Shown piece by piece: positions 53,620 through 62,022 of a DNA stretch of 64,000 bases (positions are counted from its first letter, which is position 1; each line of letters starts with the position of its first letter). The notes below the pieces were generated by a model. That model was given only the letters and a program-made list of their open reading frames with translations, had not been told where the DNA came from and searched no databases. Made by a program: the position numbers and the translations under genes. Source of the stretch: JADJWR01 sp964509545 (lineage in GTDB: Bacteria > Pseudomonadota > Gammaproteobacteria > Burkholderiales > Burkholderiaceae_F); assembly GCA_964509545.1 (NCBI GenBank), contig CAZDXQ010000002.1:1-64000 (forward strand), in the 5' to 3' direction.

Positions 53620-55332
53620 CTACGCCGCCTTCGAGGCCGCGGCGCGAGCATCGCCCGCGAGCAGCCGACCCAGCCACGTGCGCGGCGGCTCCCGCCCGGT
53701 GCGCAGGTATTCGATCGCGCCGTCGTCGCTGAGTGTGTGCCGCTGCAGTCCCTCGACGCCCGCCTCGCCGGCGAACAGGATGCGGTCGCCGGCGCGCAGC
53801 GGCGTGTTCTCGTCCGGCAGCAGGACATCGCGGCCGCTCCTTACCAGCAGCAGCGGCACCGCCGGCAGACGGCGCAACCGGTCGTCCGGATCGGCGAGCA
53901 GGTGCGCCAGCGTCAGCGGCGGATCGGGTTTCTCGACCAACGCGTGCTGCGCCCCGAGCAGCCTCGTGTCGCAGGAGATCGACCAGGTCTGCGGCACGAC
54001 CTCGCCAACGGCATCGCGCAGCCTGCCGGCGACCCCGACCGCCCAGACATTCGTCTGCCCGCGAGCCAGCATCAGAAAGCGGTTCAGCAGCGGCGTGGTC
54101 AGCAGTTGCACGACTTCGTTGGTCATCAGCACCGACTGCACGAACTCCATGTCGGCACGCGCCGCTTCGATCAGGCTTCGGTTGCCGACCTGGTTCTGCC
54201 GGATGACGACGAACAGCCTGCGCCGCAGGCGACGCGCCGCGTTGACGATGGCCAGGTTGTTGGCGTCGATGTCGGTGCCGGCGATCAGCCCGCAGGCCTG
54301 CTCGATGCCCGCCTTCTTCAACGCCTCTTCGGCAAGCGCCGAGCCGACGATCCCGTCCTCGCCGCAATGCGCCGGATCGATGTCGATCGCCTTGCGGGTC
54401 AGGCCGGCCGCATCGAGGGCCGCGACCATGCAGTGGCCGAAGCGCCCGTAGCCGGCAACGACCCAGTGCCCGCGCGGCGCTTCGATGCGCGGCGGCGGCT
54501 CGGCACCCGGCACGCCGGTCAGCCAGTCCTCGAGCCGCAGCATGTCCGGTTGCGCCAGCGCGATGCCGAAGTTGACGGCGAAGGTCTCGAACGGGTTGAC
54601 GATCGTCACGTCGCCGATAGCCTCAAGCATTTCGCGGGCGCCCGGCGATTTCACCCGCGCCAGCACCGGCAGTTCGCGCGCCAGCACCCGGGCGCCGATG
54701 ACGATGGCCTGGTTGATCTCGTCGCTGCTGGTCAGCGCGACCACGCCGGCGCAGTTGGGCATGCGCACGCCGGCAAGTTCGAGCACGTCGGGGGCGCGCG
54801 CGTCGGCGATCAGCAGCGCCGAAGGCTGGCGCGTGTCGAGCACGAGGTGCGCGCGGGCCCGTTCGGGATCGGTCTCCAGCACGACGGTGGCAAACCCGAT
54901 CGCATCGAGCGCGCTGACGAGACGCCGGCCGCTCTGGCCATATCCGCAGACGACGTAGAACGGGTCGGTCATCCGCCGCACGCGCTTTTCGAACCGATGG
55001 CGGCCGAGCGCCTGCCGGAACGCGGGATGCCGCGTCAGCGCGAACACCGAGCCCAGCATGTACGCCCAGCCGATCACCGTCAGGTAGATGCTGACCGTCA
55101 TCCAGAGCCGCTGCGCGTACGAAAAAGGAAACGGCACCTCGCCGAAGCCGATCGTGGTCGCCGTGTAGCTCATCACGTAGAAAGCATCGAACAGGCTCAT
55201 GTGCCACGGCCGGCCGTCGGGATCGACGCCGGGCATCAGCACCAGGCCGAAGATGGAGATCGCATAGGCGGCGATCACCGTGATGATCGGCGCGCGCAGC
55301 CGGCGCAGGATCAGGACGAGGATGTCGGACAT
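53620..55332 (-). CDS. potassium channel with two TrkA-N (RCK) domains
   Basis: 570 aa. Two N-terminal helices flank the pore with selectivity filter TTIGFGE (about residue 60). Two RCK regulatory domains follow (VCGYGQSGRRLV and VVAGYGRFGHCMVA, each with a GxGxxG nucleotide motif) and a C-terminal TrkA-C-like domain. It is a ligand-gated K+ (or cation) channel of the inner membrane. The next gene upstream, DUF6394, ends 43 bp before. Confidence 0.9.
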   Translation of the reverse strand: MSDILVLILRRLRAPIITVIAAYAISIFGLVLMPGVDPDGRPWHMSLFDAFYVMSYTATTIGFGEVPFPFSYAQRLWMTVSIYLTVIGWAYMLGSVFALTRHPAFRQALGRHRFEKRVRRMTDPFYVVCGYGQSGRRLVSALDAIGFATVVLETDPERARAHLVLDTRQPSALLIADARAPDVLELAGVRMPNCAGVVALTSSDEINQAIVIGARVLARELPVLARVKSPGAREMLEAIGDVTIVNPFETFAVNFGIALAQPDMLRLEDWLTGVPGAEPPPRIEAPRGHWVVAGYGRFGHCMVAALDAAGLTRKAIDIDPAHCGEDGIVGSALAEEALKKAGIEQACGLIAGTDIDANNLAIVNAARRLRRRLFVVIRQNQVGNRSLIEAARADMEFVQSVLMTNEVVQLLTTPLLNRFLMLARGQTNVWAVGVAGRLRDAVGEVVPQTWSISCDTRLLGAQHALVEKPDPPLTLAHLLADPDDRLRRLPAVPLLLVRSGRDVLLPDENTPLRAGDRILFAGEAGVEGLQRHTLSDDGAIEYLRTGREPPRTWLGRLLAGDARAAASKAA

Positions 55333-55375
55333 CGTCGCCGCGCCAGGCTGCGTTCAGCCGCTGCGTCTGCCGGCC

Positions 55376-55759
55376 TCAGCGCGTCCGGCGCAGGGTCTCG
55401 CCGATCAGCAGCGCCACCGAAATGAAGTTGGCCACCAGCGCACCGCCGGCCAGGGACACCACGGTGGCCATCACCTCGCCCTCGGTCGGCAGGTTGGCCA
55501 CGCGCGTGGCCCATAACCAGACGATCGATGCGCCGAGCAGCTGGATCACGGCAACGATGCTGGTCGCCAGATGCACGGCGCCGATATGGGTGCGGTCGCC
55601 GAACTTCAGCGTCATCGCGATCAGGTTGACAACCACCGTGGCGGCCAGCTCGAGCTGATGATGGTGGCGCGGATCGCCGATGTCGCCGACGAAGAAGCCG
55701 AAGTTCAGCGTGCAGGCGAAGATGACGAAGGCGCCGAAGATCACTTTTTCGAGGTTCAT
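55376..55759 (-). CDS. DUF6394 family membrane protein
   Basis: 127 aa with four predicted helices (VIFGAFVIFACTLNFGFFVGD, ELAATVVVNLIAMTLKFG, VHLATSIVAVIQLLGASIVWLW, VVSLAGGALVANFISVALLIG). Often found beside TrkA-domain potassium channels, as here, so it may be an accessory subunit. The start at 55757-55759 gives MNLEKVIFGAF. Confidence 0.75.
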   Translation of the reverse strand: MNLEKVIFGAFVIFACTLNFGFFVGDIGDPRHHHQLELAATVVVNLIAMTLKFGDRTHIGAVHLATSIVAVIQLLGASIVWLWATRVANLPTEGEVMATVVSLAGGALVANFISVALLIGETLRRTR

Positions 55760-55835
55760 TGTCTCTCCCGCGCGGCGCCGCAGGCCGCCGCATCGCACTG
55801 CCGATGCTAACGGCCCGGCGGCGACGCAGGTCGAC

Positions 55836-56519
55836 CTACCTCAAGTGCCAGAACAGCGCCGCGTCGAAAGGCGCCCAGGCGGCGGTACGCACGCCCGCGG
55901 TGGCAAGCGCCCGGCGGATCCACTCGTTGCAGGTCAGCCAGAACGTATAGCGGCCGGTGCCCTCGTAGAAGGCGTCGGTGTCGAAGTAGCCGGGATCGTC
56001 GATGCGCAACGGCGCGCCGTCGCGATCGCGCGTGAAACCGGCCCGCACCGCCGTGACCAGGGCCCGGTACTGGGCGGCGCTCACGTCGACACGCTGCGCC
56101 CGGTAGTCCTGCGGCCGTGCCAGATACTCGACGTGCATGGCGCCGCGGCCGAGCCCGAACAATGCGACGGCGGCGGCACCGGGACGAAGATCGCGCCAGG
56201 TTCGCGTACGGATGTAGAAATCGCGGTCGCCCCAGCCGAACGCGATCCACTCGAGCGCCGGCGGCGCGCCCAGCCGCGCGGCGTCGACCACGACTTCGGG
56301 GACGAACTCGGCTCGCCAGTCGTGCGGCGCCGCAGCCGGCAGCACCAGTTCAGCGTGCACGCCGTTCGTGCGCAGATACACGGTGACGCCGCCATCGGCG
56401 GGCGGCGTCGGCCGGAAATCGCGATTGACCGGCAGCAGGCCGAGAACGATGGCGGCAAGCAGATAGGCGAGAAGCAGTGCCGCCACACCGATCGCGGCTC
56501 TTGCGAGCGCTCGCCACAT
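55836..56519 (-). CDS. TIGR02117 family (DUF2459) protein
   Basis: 227 aa. An N-terminal transmembrane helix precedes a periplasmic domain with TNGVHAELVLPA, FGWGDRDFYIRTRTW and LTCNEWIRRALATAGV. It belongs to the DUF2459 group, of unknown function and often found near urease or PHB-related genes in other genomes. The leftward gene lies 77 bp from the DUF6394 start. Confidence 0.8.
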   Translation of the reverse strand: MWRALARAAIGVAALLLAYLLAAIVLGLLPVNRDFRPTPPADGGVTVYLRTNGVHAELVLPAAAPHDWRAEFVPEVVVDAARLGAPPALEWIAFGWGDRDFYIRTRTWRDLRPGAAAVALFGLGRGAMHVEYLARPQDYRAQRVDVSAAQYRALVTAVRAGFTRDRDGAPLRIDDPGYFDTDAFYEGTGRYTFWLTCNEWIRRALATAGVRTAAWAPFDAALFWHLR

Positions 56520-56554
56520 CGGGGTGCGTCTGGCCGTCGCGGATCGGGGCGCCG

Positions 56555-57217
56555 TCAGCGGCGCAATTCCCGCACTCCGTCGGCCGCGCCGAGCAACAGC
56601 ACGTCGGCGCCGCGCGCCGCAAACAGGCCATTGGTCACGACGCCGACGATCTGGTTGATCTCCGCCTCAATCGCCACCGGATCGGCGATTGCGAGGCCGT
56701 GCACGTCGACAATGGCATTGCCGTTGTCGGTGACCACGCCCTCGCGCCACTGCGGCCTGCCGCCGAGCTTCGCCAGCTGGCGGACGACGTGGGCGCGCGC
56801 CATCGGGATCACTTCCACCGGCAGCGGGAAGCGGCCGAGCACGTCGACCCGCTTGCTGGCATCCGCAATGCAGACGAAGGTGCGCGCCACCGCGGCGATG
56901 ATCTTCTCGCGCGTGAGCGCCGCGCCGCCGCCCTTGATCATGTGAAAGCCGGCGTCGATCTCGTCGGCGCCATCGATGTAGACGGGCAGGTCGTCGACAT
57001 CGTTCAGGTCGAGCACGTCGATGCCGATGGCCTTCAGCTTCGCCGTGCTGCGCTCGGAACTCGACACCGCGCGCCGCACCCCCGGATTGGCCGCCGCCAA
57101 CGCGTCGATGAACAGATCGACCGTCGAACCGGTGCCAACGCCCAGCACGCGTCCCGGCTGCACGAAGCGCAGCGCCGCCACGGCCACCGCGCGCTTGAGT
57201 TCGTCCTGCGATTTCAC
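56555..57217 (-). CDS. rpiA: ribose-5-phosphate isomerase A
   Basis: 220 aa enzyme that interconverts ribose-5-phosphate and ribulose-5-phosphate. Signature blocks: LGVGTGSTVDLFIDAL, IDGADEIDAGFHMIKGGGAALTREKI, and VTDNGNAIVDV near the C-terminus. Catalytic Asp and Glu-Lys residues are present in these blocks. It is cytosolic, with a close leftward DUF2459 gene downstream. Confidence 0.95.
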   Translation of the reverse strand: MKSQDELKRAVAVAALRFVQPGRVLGVGTGSTVDLFIDALAAANPGVRRAVSSSERSTAKLKAIGIDVLDLNDVDDLPVYIDGADEIDAGFHMIKGGGAALTREKIIAAVARTFVCIADASKRVDVLGRFPLPVEVIPMARAHVVRQLAKLGGRPQWREGVVTDNGNAIVDVHGLAIADPVAIEAEINQIVGVVTNGLFAARGADVLLLGAADGVRELRR

Positions 57218-57580
57218 CGTTCCTCCGCAGTCTCCCTGGAATCCGACAGAACGCGATGCTAGCCGGCCCGCAGCCGCCGGCGGTGACGGCGCTCAACGCA
57301 ACGCCACCCCGCCCCGCGTCTCGGCAGGACGCCACCTGCGGTCGCGATCACTCGGCACAGACGCCGCAGCGGTCTGCTCCACCTTCGGGGCCGCACGAGC
57401 GCCGCGGCAGGACGCCCCGCCGGCCTATATGCGGCGGCGATGACGCAGTGGCTATTGCACCCCACAGGCTCTGCACCCAAACGGCCACTCAGGGCTTGGC
57501 GGATCGCTTCAACCTGTCCGAGGCCCAACGTTGAGCCCAGCGACGGCGCCACGCGGCCGAATGCGCCGCCAGCGCCGCCG
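57218..57580. other. intergenic region upstream of rpiA, no supported gene
   Basis: About 360 bp between rpiA and the integrase remnant. Short frames on both strands have no recognisable product. It carries the rpiA promoter and perhaps more of the decayed integrase region. Confidence 0.4.
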
Positions 57581-57784
57581 GCGCTGCTGTTCCTGTACCG
57601 GACGGCGCTGGCGCGGGAAGTTCCGAGGCTAGATCAGATCGAGCGGCCCCGGCGCCCGCAGCGACTGCCGGTGGTGCTCACCGTCCAGGAACTGCTCGGC
57701 CACGCCCACGTGAGCACCACGATGATCTGCACCGAAGTGCTGAATGCCGGCGGCATGGGCGCACGAAGCCCGCTCGATGCGCTC
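57581..57784 (+). pseudogene. integron-type tyrosine integrase remnant (internally deleted)
   Basis: A short piece in one frame joins two parts of an IntI-type integrase. The first is LLFLYRTALAREVPRLDQIE followed by RPRRPQRLPVVLT, from the N-terminal SAM-like domain. The second is VQELLGHAHVSTTMICTEVL followed by NAGGMGARSPLDAL, the end of the protein. About 170 residues, including the catalytic Arg/His region, are missing between them. The catalytic Tyr of TTMIYTHVL is Cys. No attI site or gene-cassette array was recognised nearby. It is a relic. Confidence 0.65.
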
Positions 57785-57904
57785 GACAACTCGGCCGCAA
57801 CGGTCGTCCCTCCGTTGCCACCGGGCACACCGGCCTTCGACGCGTGCGACACGCCAAAGACGCGGCGCACTGAGGCAAGCCCCGCGCTCGGCCTTTCCGG
57901 TGAC
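57785..57904. other. short gap after integrase remnant
   Basis: 120 bp between the integrase relic and the lpdA stop. No gene or convincing terminator hairpin was seen. Confidence 0.3.
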
Positions 57905-59650
57905 CTACTTCCGCGCCGGCGGCAGGTCGGTGCAGTGCCCTTCGGCAGCTTCGGCCGCCATGCCCATGCTTTCGCCGAGCGTCGGGTGTGGGTGGATGGT
58001 CTTGCCGATGTCCACGGCATCGGCGCCCATCTCGATCGCCAGCGCGATCTCGCCGATGAGATCCCCGGCATGCGTGCCGACGATGCCGCCGCCGACGATT
58101 CGGTGCGTCTCCTCGTCGAACAGCAGCTTGGTGAAGCCTTCGTCGCGGCCATTGGCGATGGCGCGGCCCGAGGCGCTCCATGGGAAAAGCCCCTTCTTCA
58201 CCTTGCGGCCGGCCTTCTTCGCCTCGTCTTCGGTGACCCCGACCCAGGCGATCTCGGGATCGGTGTAGGCGACCGACGGAATCACCTGCGCATCGAAGTA
58301 GCTCTTCTTTCCCGCGATCGATTCGGCGGCGACGTGCGCCTCGTGCACGGCCTTGTGCGCCAGCATCGGCTGGCCGACGATATCGCCGATGGCAAAGATG
58401 TGCGGCACGTTGGTGCGCATCTGCTTGTCCACCGCGATGTAGCCGCGCGCGTCGACCGCCACGCCGGCGCGCTCTGCGCCGATCTTGTTGCCGTTCGCGC
58501 TGCGGCCGACCGACACCAGCAACATGTCGTAGTACTCGGGCTCGGCCGGCGCCTGCTCGCCTTCGAAGCCGACCAGCACGCCGTCGTAGCGCGCCTCGGC
58601 GCTCACGGTCTTCGTCTTCAGCATGACGCGGTCGAAGCGCCGGGCATTGTGCTTCTGCCAGACCTTGACCAGGTCGCGGTCGGCGCCGGGCATCAGGCCG
58701 TCGAGCATCTCGACCACGTCCACCCGCGCCCCCAGCGTCGAGTACACGGTGGCCATCTCCAGGCCGATGATGCCGCCGCCGATGACCAGCATCTTCTTCG
58801 GCAACTGGCGCAGCTCGAGCGCGCCGGTCGAATCGACGATGCGCGGATCGTCCGGCAGGAAAGGCAGCTTCACCGCCTGGCTGCCGGCGGCGATGATGGC
58901 GTGGGCGAAGCGGACGTTCTTCGTCCCCTCGCGCGTGGCCACCGCGAGGTGATTTGGATCGGCGAACGTGCCCACACCCTGCACCACCGTGACCTTGCGC
59001 ATCTTGGCCATCGACGCCAGCCCGCCAGTCAGCTTGCCGACCACCTTGTTCTTGTGCGCGCGCAGCTTGTCCAGATCGAGCTGCGGCTTGCCGAAGGCGA
59101 CGCCGAGATCGGCGAAGTGCGCCGCCTCGTCGATCACCGCCGCCACGTGCAGCAGCGCCTTCGACGGGATGCAGCCGACATTCAGGCACACGCCGCCCAG
59201 CGTCGGATAGCGCTCGACGAGCACCACCTTCAGGCCGAGGTCGGCGGCGCGGAAGGCGGCCGAGTAGCCGCCCGGACCGGCACCGAGCACGAGCACTTCG
59301 CAGTCGAGGTCGGCGCTGCCACTGAACTTCGCCGCCGCCGGCGCGGCGACCGCAGCCGCCGCTGCCGCCGGTGCCTGCGCCGCCACGGGCGCCGGTGCGG
59401 CAGCCGCGCCGGCCGTGTCCAGCGTCAGGATCACGGACCCCTGCGACACCTTGTCGCCGAGCTGCACTTTCAGCCCCTGCACCGTGCCAGCGTGCGACGA
59501 CGGGATCTCCATCGACGCTTTGTCCGATTCGACAGTGATCAGCGACTGCTCCTTCGCCACCTTGTCGCCGGGCTGAACCAGCACCTCGATCACCTCGACG
59601 TCCTTGAAGTCGCCGATATCAGGGACCACCACTTCGATGACCTGGCTCAT
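57905..59650 (-). CDS. lpdA: dihydrolipoyl dehydrogenase with N-terminal lipoyl domain
   Basis: 581 aa E3 subunit. An N-terminal lipoyl domain (residues 1-80; lipoyl-Lys in ESDKASMEIPSSHAG) is linked by an Ala/Pro stretch to the flavoprotein core. FAD is bound at LGAGPGGYSAAFRAADLG, the redox disulfide is CLNVGCIPSK, NAD is bound at GGGIIGLEMATVY, and the catalytic His-Glu is in HAHPTLGES-like IHPHPTLGES. It is last in the PDH operon and its start overlaps the stop of the BPH gene by 4 bp. Confidence 0.95.
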   Translation of the reverse strand: MSQVIEVVVPDIGDFKDVEVIEVLVQPGDKVAKEQSLITVESDKASMEIPSSHAGTVQGLKVQLGDKVSQGSVILTLDTAGAAAAPAPVAAQAPAAAAAAVAAPAAAKFSGSADLDCEVLVLGAGPGGYSAAFRAADLGLKVVLVERYPTLGGVCLNVGCIPSKALLHVAAVIDEAAHFADLGVAFGKPQLDLDKLRAHKNKVVGKLTGGLASMAKMRKVTVVQGVGTFADPNHLAVATREGTKNVRFAHAIIAAGSQAVKLPFLPDDPRIVDSTGALELRQLPKKMLVIGGGIIGLEMATVYSTLGARVDVVEMLDGLMPGADRDLVKVWQKHNARRFDRVMLKTKTVSAEARYDGVLVGFEGEQAPAEPEYYDMLLVSVGRSANGNKIGAERAGVAVDARGYIAVDKQMRTNVPHIFAIGDIVGQPMLAHKAVHEAHVAAESIAGKKSYFDAQVIPSVAYTDPEIAWVGVTEDEAKKAGRKVKKGLFPWSASGRAIANGRDEGFTKLLFDEETHRIVGGGIVGTHAGDLIGEIALAIEMGADAVDIGKTIHPHPTLGESMGMAAEAAEGHCTDLPPARK

Positions 59651-60243
59651 GGCTGTGCCTCTTGGTTTTCGGATGAATCGACCATCGGAAAGCTGAACAC
59701 GCGCATCGGCAGCGCCGAGCTCTTGTCGAACTCGCAGCCGGCGCGCACGCCGATCTCGGCCACGCTGCGCGCGCTGCGGGCGCGGTCGAAGCTAGCGAAC
59801 ATCGCGCCGAGCGCGAAGTTGCGGCCTGAACCGATGCCCCAGAACTTGTCGAACGAGAACACTTCGCGGTACGAATAGACGCCGTAGATCCCGGTCGGAT
59901 TGGCGATCACGGCGGTGATCTGCGAGCTTTCGTACGGATCGGCGTCGTCTTCCTTGGGATTGAGGAAGTATTTCTCCTTCAGCACCGCGTGCAGCTTCTG
60001 GAACGTCGAGAAGACCTGCATGCGGCCATGCAGCCGGCAGTCCTCGCCGAGCCCGCGCAGCGCGTCGGCCAGGACCGCGAAGTGCGCAGTGCTGCCGGCC
60101 AGGCCGATGTACGAATCGCCGACCTGGAAGATCTTCTCGTTGACCTCGTAGCCGTGCGGCAGCCGCGTCTCGCCGAAAGTGACGAGCGCGTCAGACGCGA
60201 TCGCGATCTGCCCGTTCTTCTTGACGGCGACGATGGTGGTCAT
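59647..60243 (-). CDS. betaproteobacterial proteasome homologue (BPH)
   Basis: 198 aa Ntn-hydrolase of the proteasome/HslV superfamily. The predicted mature N-terminus is the nucleophile Thr2 (MTTIVAVKKNGQIAIASDALVTFGET), with the conserved Asp in ASD and Lys further on. The length and sequence match BPH, a proteasome-like protein described from betaproteobacteria, rather than HslV (about 175 aa) or Anbu (about 240 aa). It lies between aceF and lpdA; its stop overlaps lpdA. No ATPase partner gene is adjacent. Confidence 0.82.
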   Translation of the reverse strand: MTTIVAVKKNGQIAIASDALVTFGETRLPHGYEVNEKIFQVGDSYIGLAGSTAHFAVLADALRGLGEDCRLHGRMQVFSTFQKLHAVLKEKYFLNPKEDDADPYESSQITAVIANPTGIYGVYSYREVFSFDKFWGIGSGRNFALGAMFASFDRARSARSVAEIGVRAGCEFDKSSALPMRVFSFPMVDSSENQEAQP

Positions 60244-60252
60244 GGTCGTTGT

Positions 60253-60328
60253 CCGTGATCCTTCGTTCGTCGTCCGCGGACGATGATCCGCCGCAGACGG
60301 ATCACCGGCCGCCAACGACGGATCACGG
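60253..60328. repeat. large imperfect palindrome between aceF and BPH
   Basis: Arms 60253-60267 and 60314-60328 pair at 14 of 15 positions, ending in CCGTGATCC / GGATCACGG. Inside are a second inverted repeat TGATCCG (60284-60290) / CGGATCA (60298-60304) and the palindrome GTCCGCGGAC (60272-60281). The motif CGGATCA recurs four times. It fills nearly all of the 86-bp gap, so it could act as an attenuator, an RNA-processing site, or a REP-like element. Confidence 0.65.
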
Positions 60329-60329
60329 C

Positions 60330-61988
60330 CTAGAGCATCACCCGCCTGAAGTCGGCCAGCAGCGACGCGAGATAGGCGTTGAAGCGGGCCGCCGATGCGC
60401 CGTCGACGACGCGGTGGTCCCACGACAGCGACAGCGGCAGGATCAGGCGCGGCGAGAAGACCTTGCCGTCCCACACCGGCCTCATCGTCGAGCGGCACAC
60501 GCCGAGGATCGCCACCTCCGGCGCGTTGATGATCGGCGTGAAGTAGGTGCCGCCGATGCCGCCGAGCGAGGAGATCGAGAACGTGCCGCCCTGCATGTCG
60601 GCGGGCCCGAGCTTGCCGTCGCGCGCCTTGGCCGCCAGCGCCGAGGTTTCGGCGGCGATGTCGAAGATGCCTTTCTTGTCCGCGTCCCTGATCACCGGCA
60701 CCACCAGCCCGTTGGGCGTGTCGGCGGCGAAGCCGATGTGCCAGTAGTTCTTGCGGATGATCGCCGTGCCGTCCGGGTCGATCGAGCTGTTGAAGTCGGG
60801 GAACTTCTTCAGCGCCGCCACGGCCGCCTTGATCAGGAAGGCCAGCATGGTGAGCTTCGGCGCGTCCTTGTTCTTCGCGTTCTCGGCGTTCAGCTGAACG
60901 CGGAACGCCTCCAGGTCGGTGATGTCGGCGTCCTCGTGGTTGGTGACGTGCGGGATCATCACCCAGTTGCGGTGCAGGTTCGGCCCCGACAGCTTCTTGA
61001 TGCGCGAGAACTCGATGCGCTCGATCGGGCCGAACTTGGCGAAGTCGACCACCGGCCACGGCAGCACGCCGAGCCCCGCGCCCGTCGGCGCGGCCGCCGC
61101 CGGCGCGCCGGCCGGACGCACGCCGCCGGCGAGCACGCCCTTGACGAAGCCGCGCACGTCGTCGGCGGTGATGCGGCCCTTCGGGCCGCTGCCGCGCACC
61201 AGCGCCAGGTCGACGCCGAGTTCGCGCGCGAATTTGCGCACCGACGGCGAGGCGTGCGGCTTGACGCCGGAATCCTCGACCGCGACCATCGGCCGCTCGG
61301 CCATCTCGGTGGCGAAATCGGTCGAGCGCGGCGAGGCCTGACCCGTCGCCGGCGCGACAACGGCAGCCGGTAGCGGCGTTGGCGCCGGCGCCGCCCCCGC
61401 CGCAGCAAGCGTCAGGATCGGGCTGCCCTCGGAGACCTTGTCGCCGAGCTTCACGCGCATCTCGGTGACGGTGCCGGCGGCCGGCGACGGGATTTCCATC
61501 GACGCCTTGTCCGATTCGACCGTGATCAGCGACTGCTCCTTCGCCACCTTGTCGCCAGGCTTAACCAGCACCTCGATCACCTCGACGTCCTTGAAGTCGC
61601 CGATGTCGGGCACCTTCACTTCGAGCGGGCCTGCTGCCGCCGCGGCGGCAGCAGGGGCCGCCGCCGGCACCGGTGCAGGTGCCGGCCGCGGTGCGGGTGC
61701 CGGGGCCGCGGCGGGCGCAGGCGCGGGCGCCGGCGCGGCGGCCGCCGCGCCTTCGGCATCGAGCAGCAGCACGACCGAACCCTCTGACACCTTGTCGCCG
61801 AGCTTCACCCGCATCTCGGCCACGGTTCCGGCATGCGACGAGGGGATCTCCATCGACGCCTTGTCGGATTCGACCGTGATCAGCGACTGCTCCTTCGCCA
61901 CCCTGTCGCCCGGCTTGACCAGCACCTCGATGACCTCGACGTCCTTGAAGTCGCCGATGTCGGGCACCTTGATTTCGACCTTGGCCAT
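60330..61988 (-). CDS. aceF: pyruvate dehydrogenase E2, dihydrolipoamide acetyltransferase
   Basis: 552 aa. Two lipoyl domains (about residues 1-80 and 118-198; each with VESDKASMEIPS) are separated by Ala/Pro-rich linkers. A peripheral E3/E1-binding domain (PSVRKFARELGVDLALVRGSG, about 255-290) and the catalytic domain follow, with the His of the active-site motif in DHRVVDGASAARF. Two lipoyl domains rather than three is normal for betaproteobacteria. 34 bp after aceE; same operon. Confidence 0.95.
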   Translation of the reverse strand: MAKVEIKVPDIGDFKDVEVIEVLVKPGDRVAKEQSLITVESDKASMEIPSSHAGTVAEMRVKLGDKVSEGSVVLLLDAEGAAAAAPAPAPAPAAAPAPAPRPAPAPVPAAAPAAAAAAAGPLEVKVPDIGDFKDVEVIEVLVKPGDKVAKEQSLITVESDKASMEIPSPAAGTVTEMRVKLGDKVSEGSPILTLAAAGAAPAPTPLPAAVVAPATGQASPRSTDFATEMAERPMVAVEDSGVKPHASPSVRKFARELGVDLALVRGSGPKGRITADDVRGFVKGVLAGGVRPAGAPAAAAPTGAGLGVLPWPVVDFAKFGPIERIEFSRIKKLSGPNLHRNWVMIPHVTNHEDADITDLEAFRVQLNAENAKNKDAPKLTMLAFLIKAAVAALKKFPDFNSSIDPDGTAIIRKNYWHIGFAADTPNGLVVPVIRDADKKGIFDIAAETSALAAKARDGKLGPADMQGGTFSISSLGGIGGTYFTPIINAPEVAILGVCRSTMRPVWDGKVFSPRLILPLSLSWDHRVVDGASAARFNAYLASLLADFRRVML

Positions 61989-62022
61989 GTTGTCTCCGCG
62001 CTGTTCTTGTTGTTGACGACGA

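Noticed and set aside
57581..57784. Functional tyrosine recombinase
   Set aside because: About 170 residues including the catalytic Arg/His region are deleted and the Tyr position is Cys.
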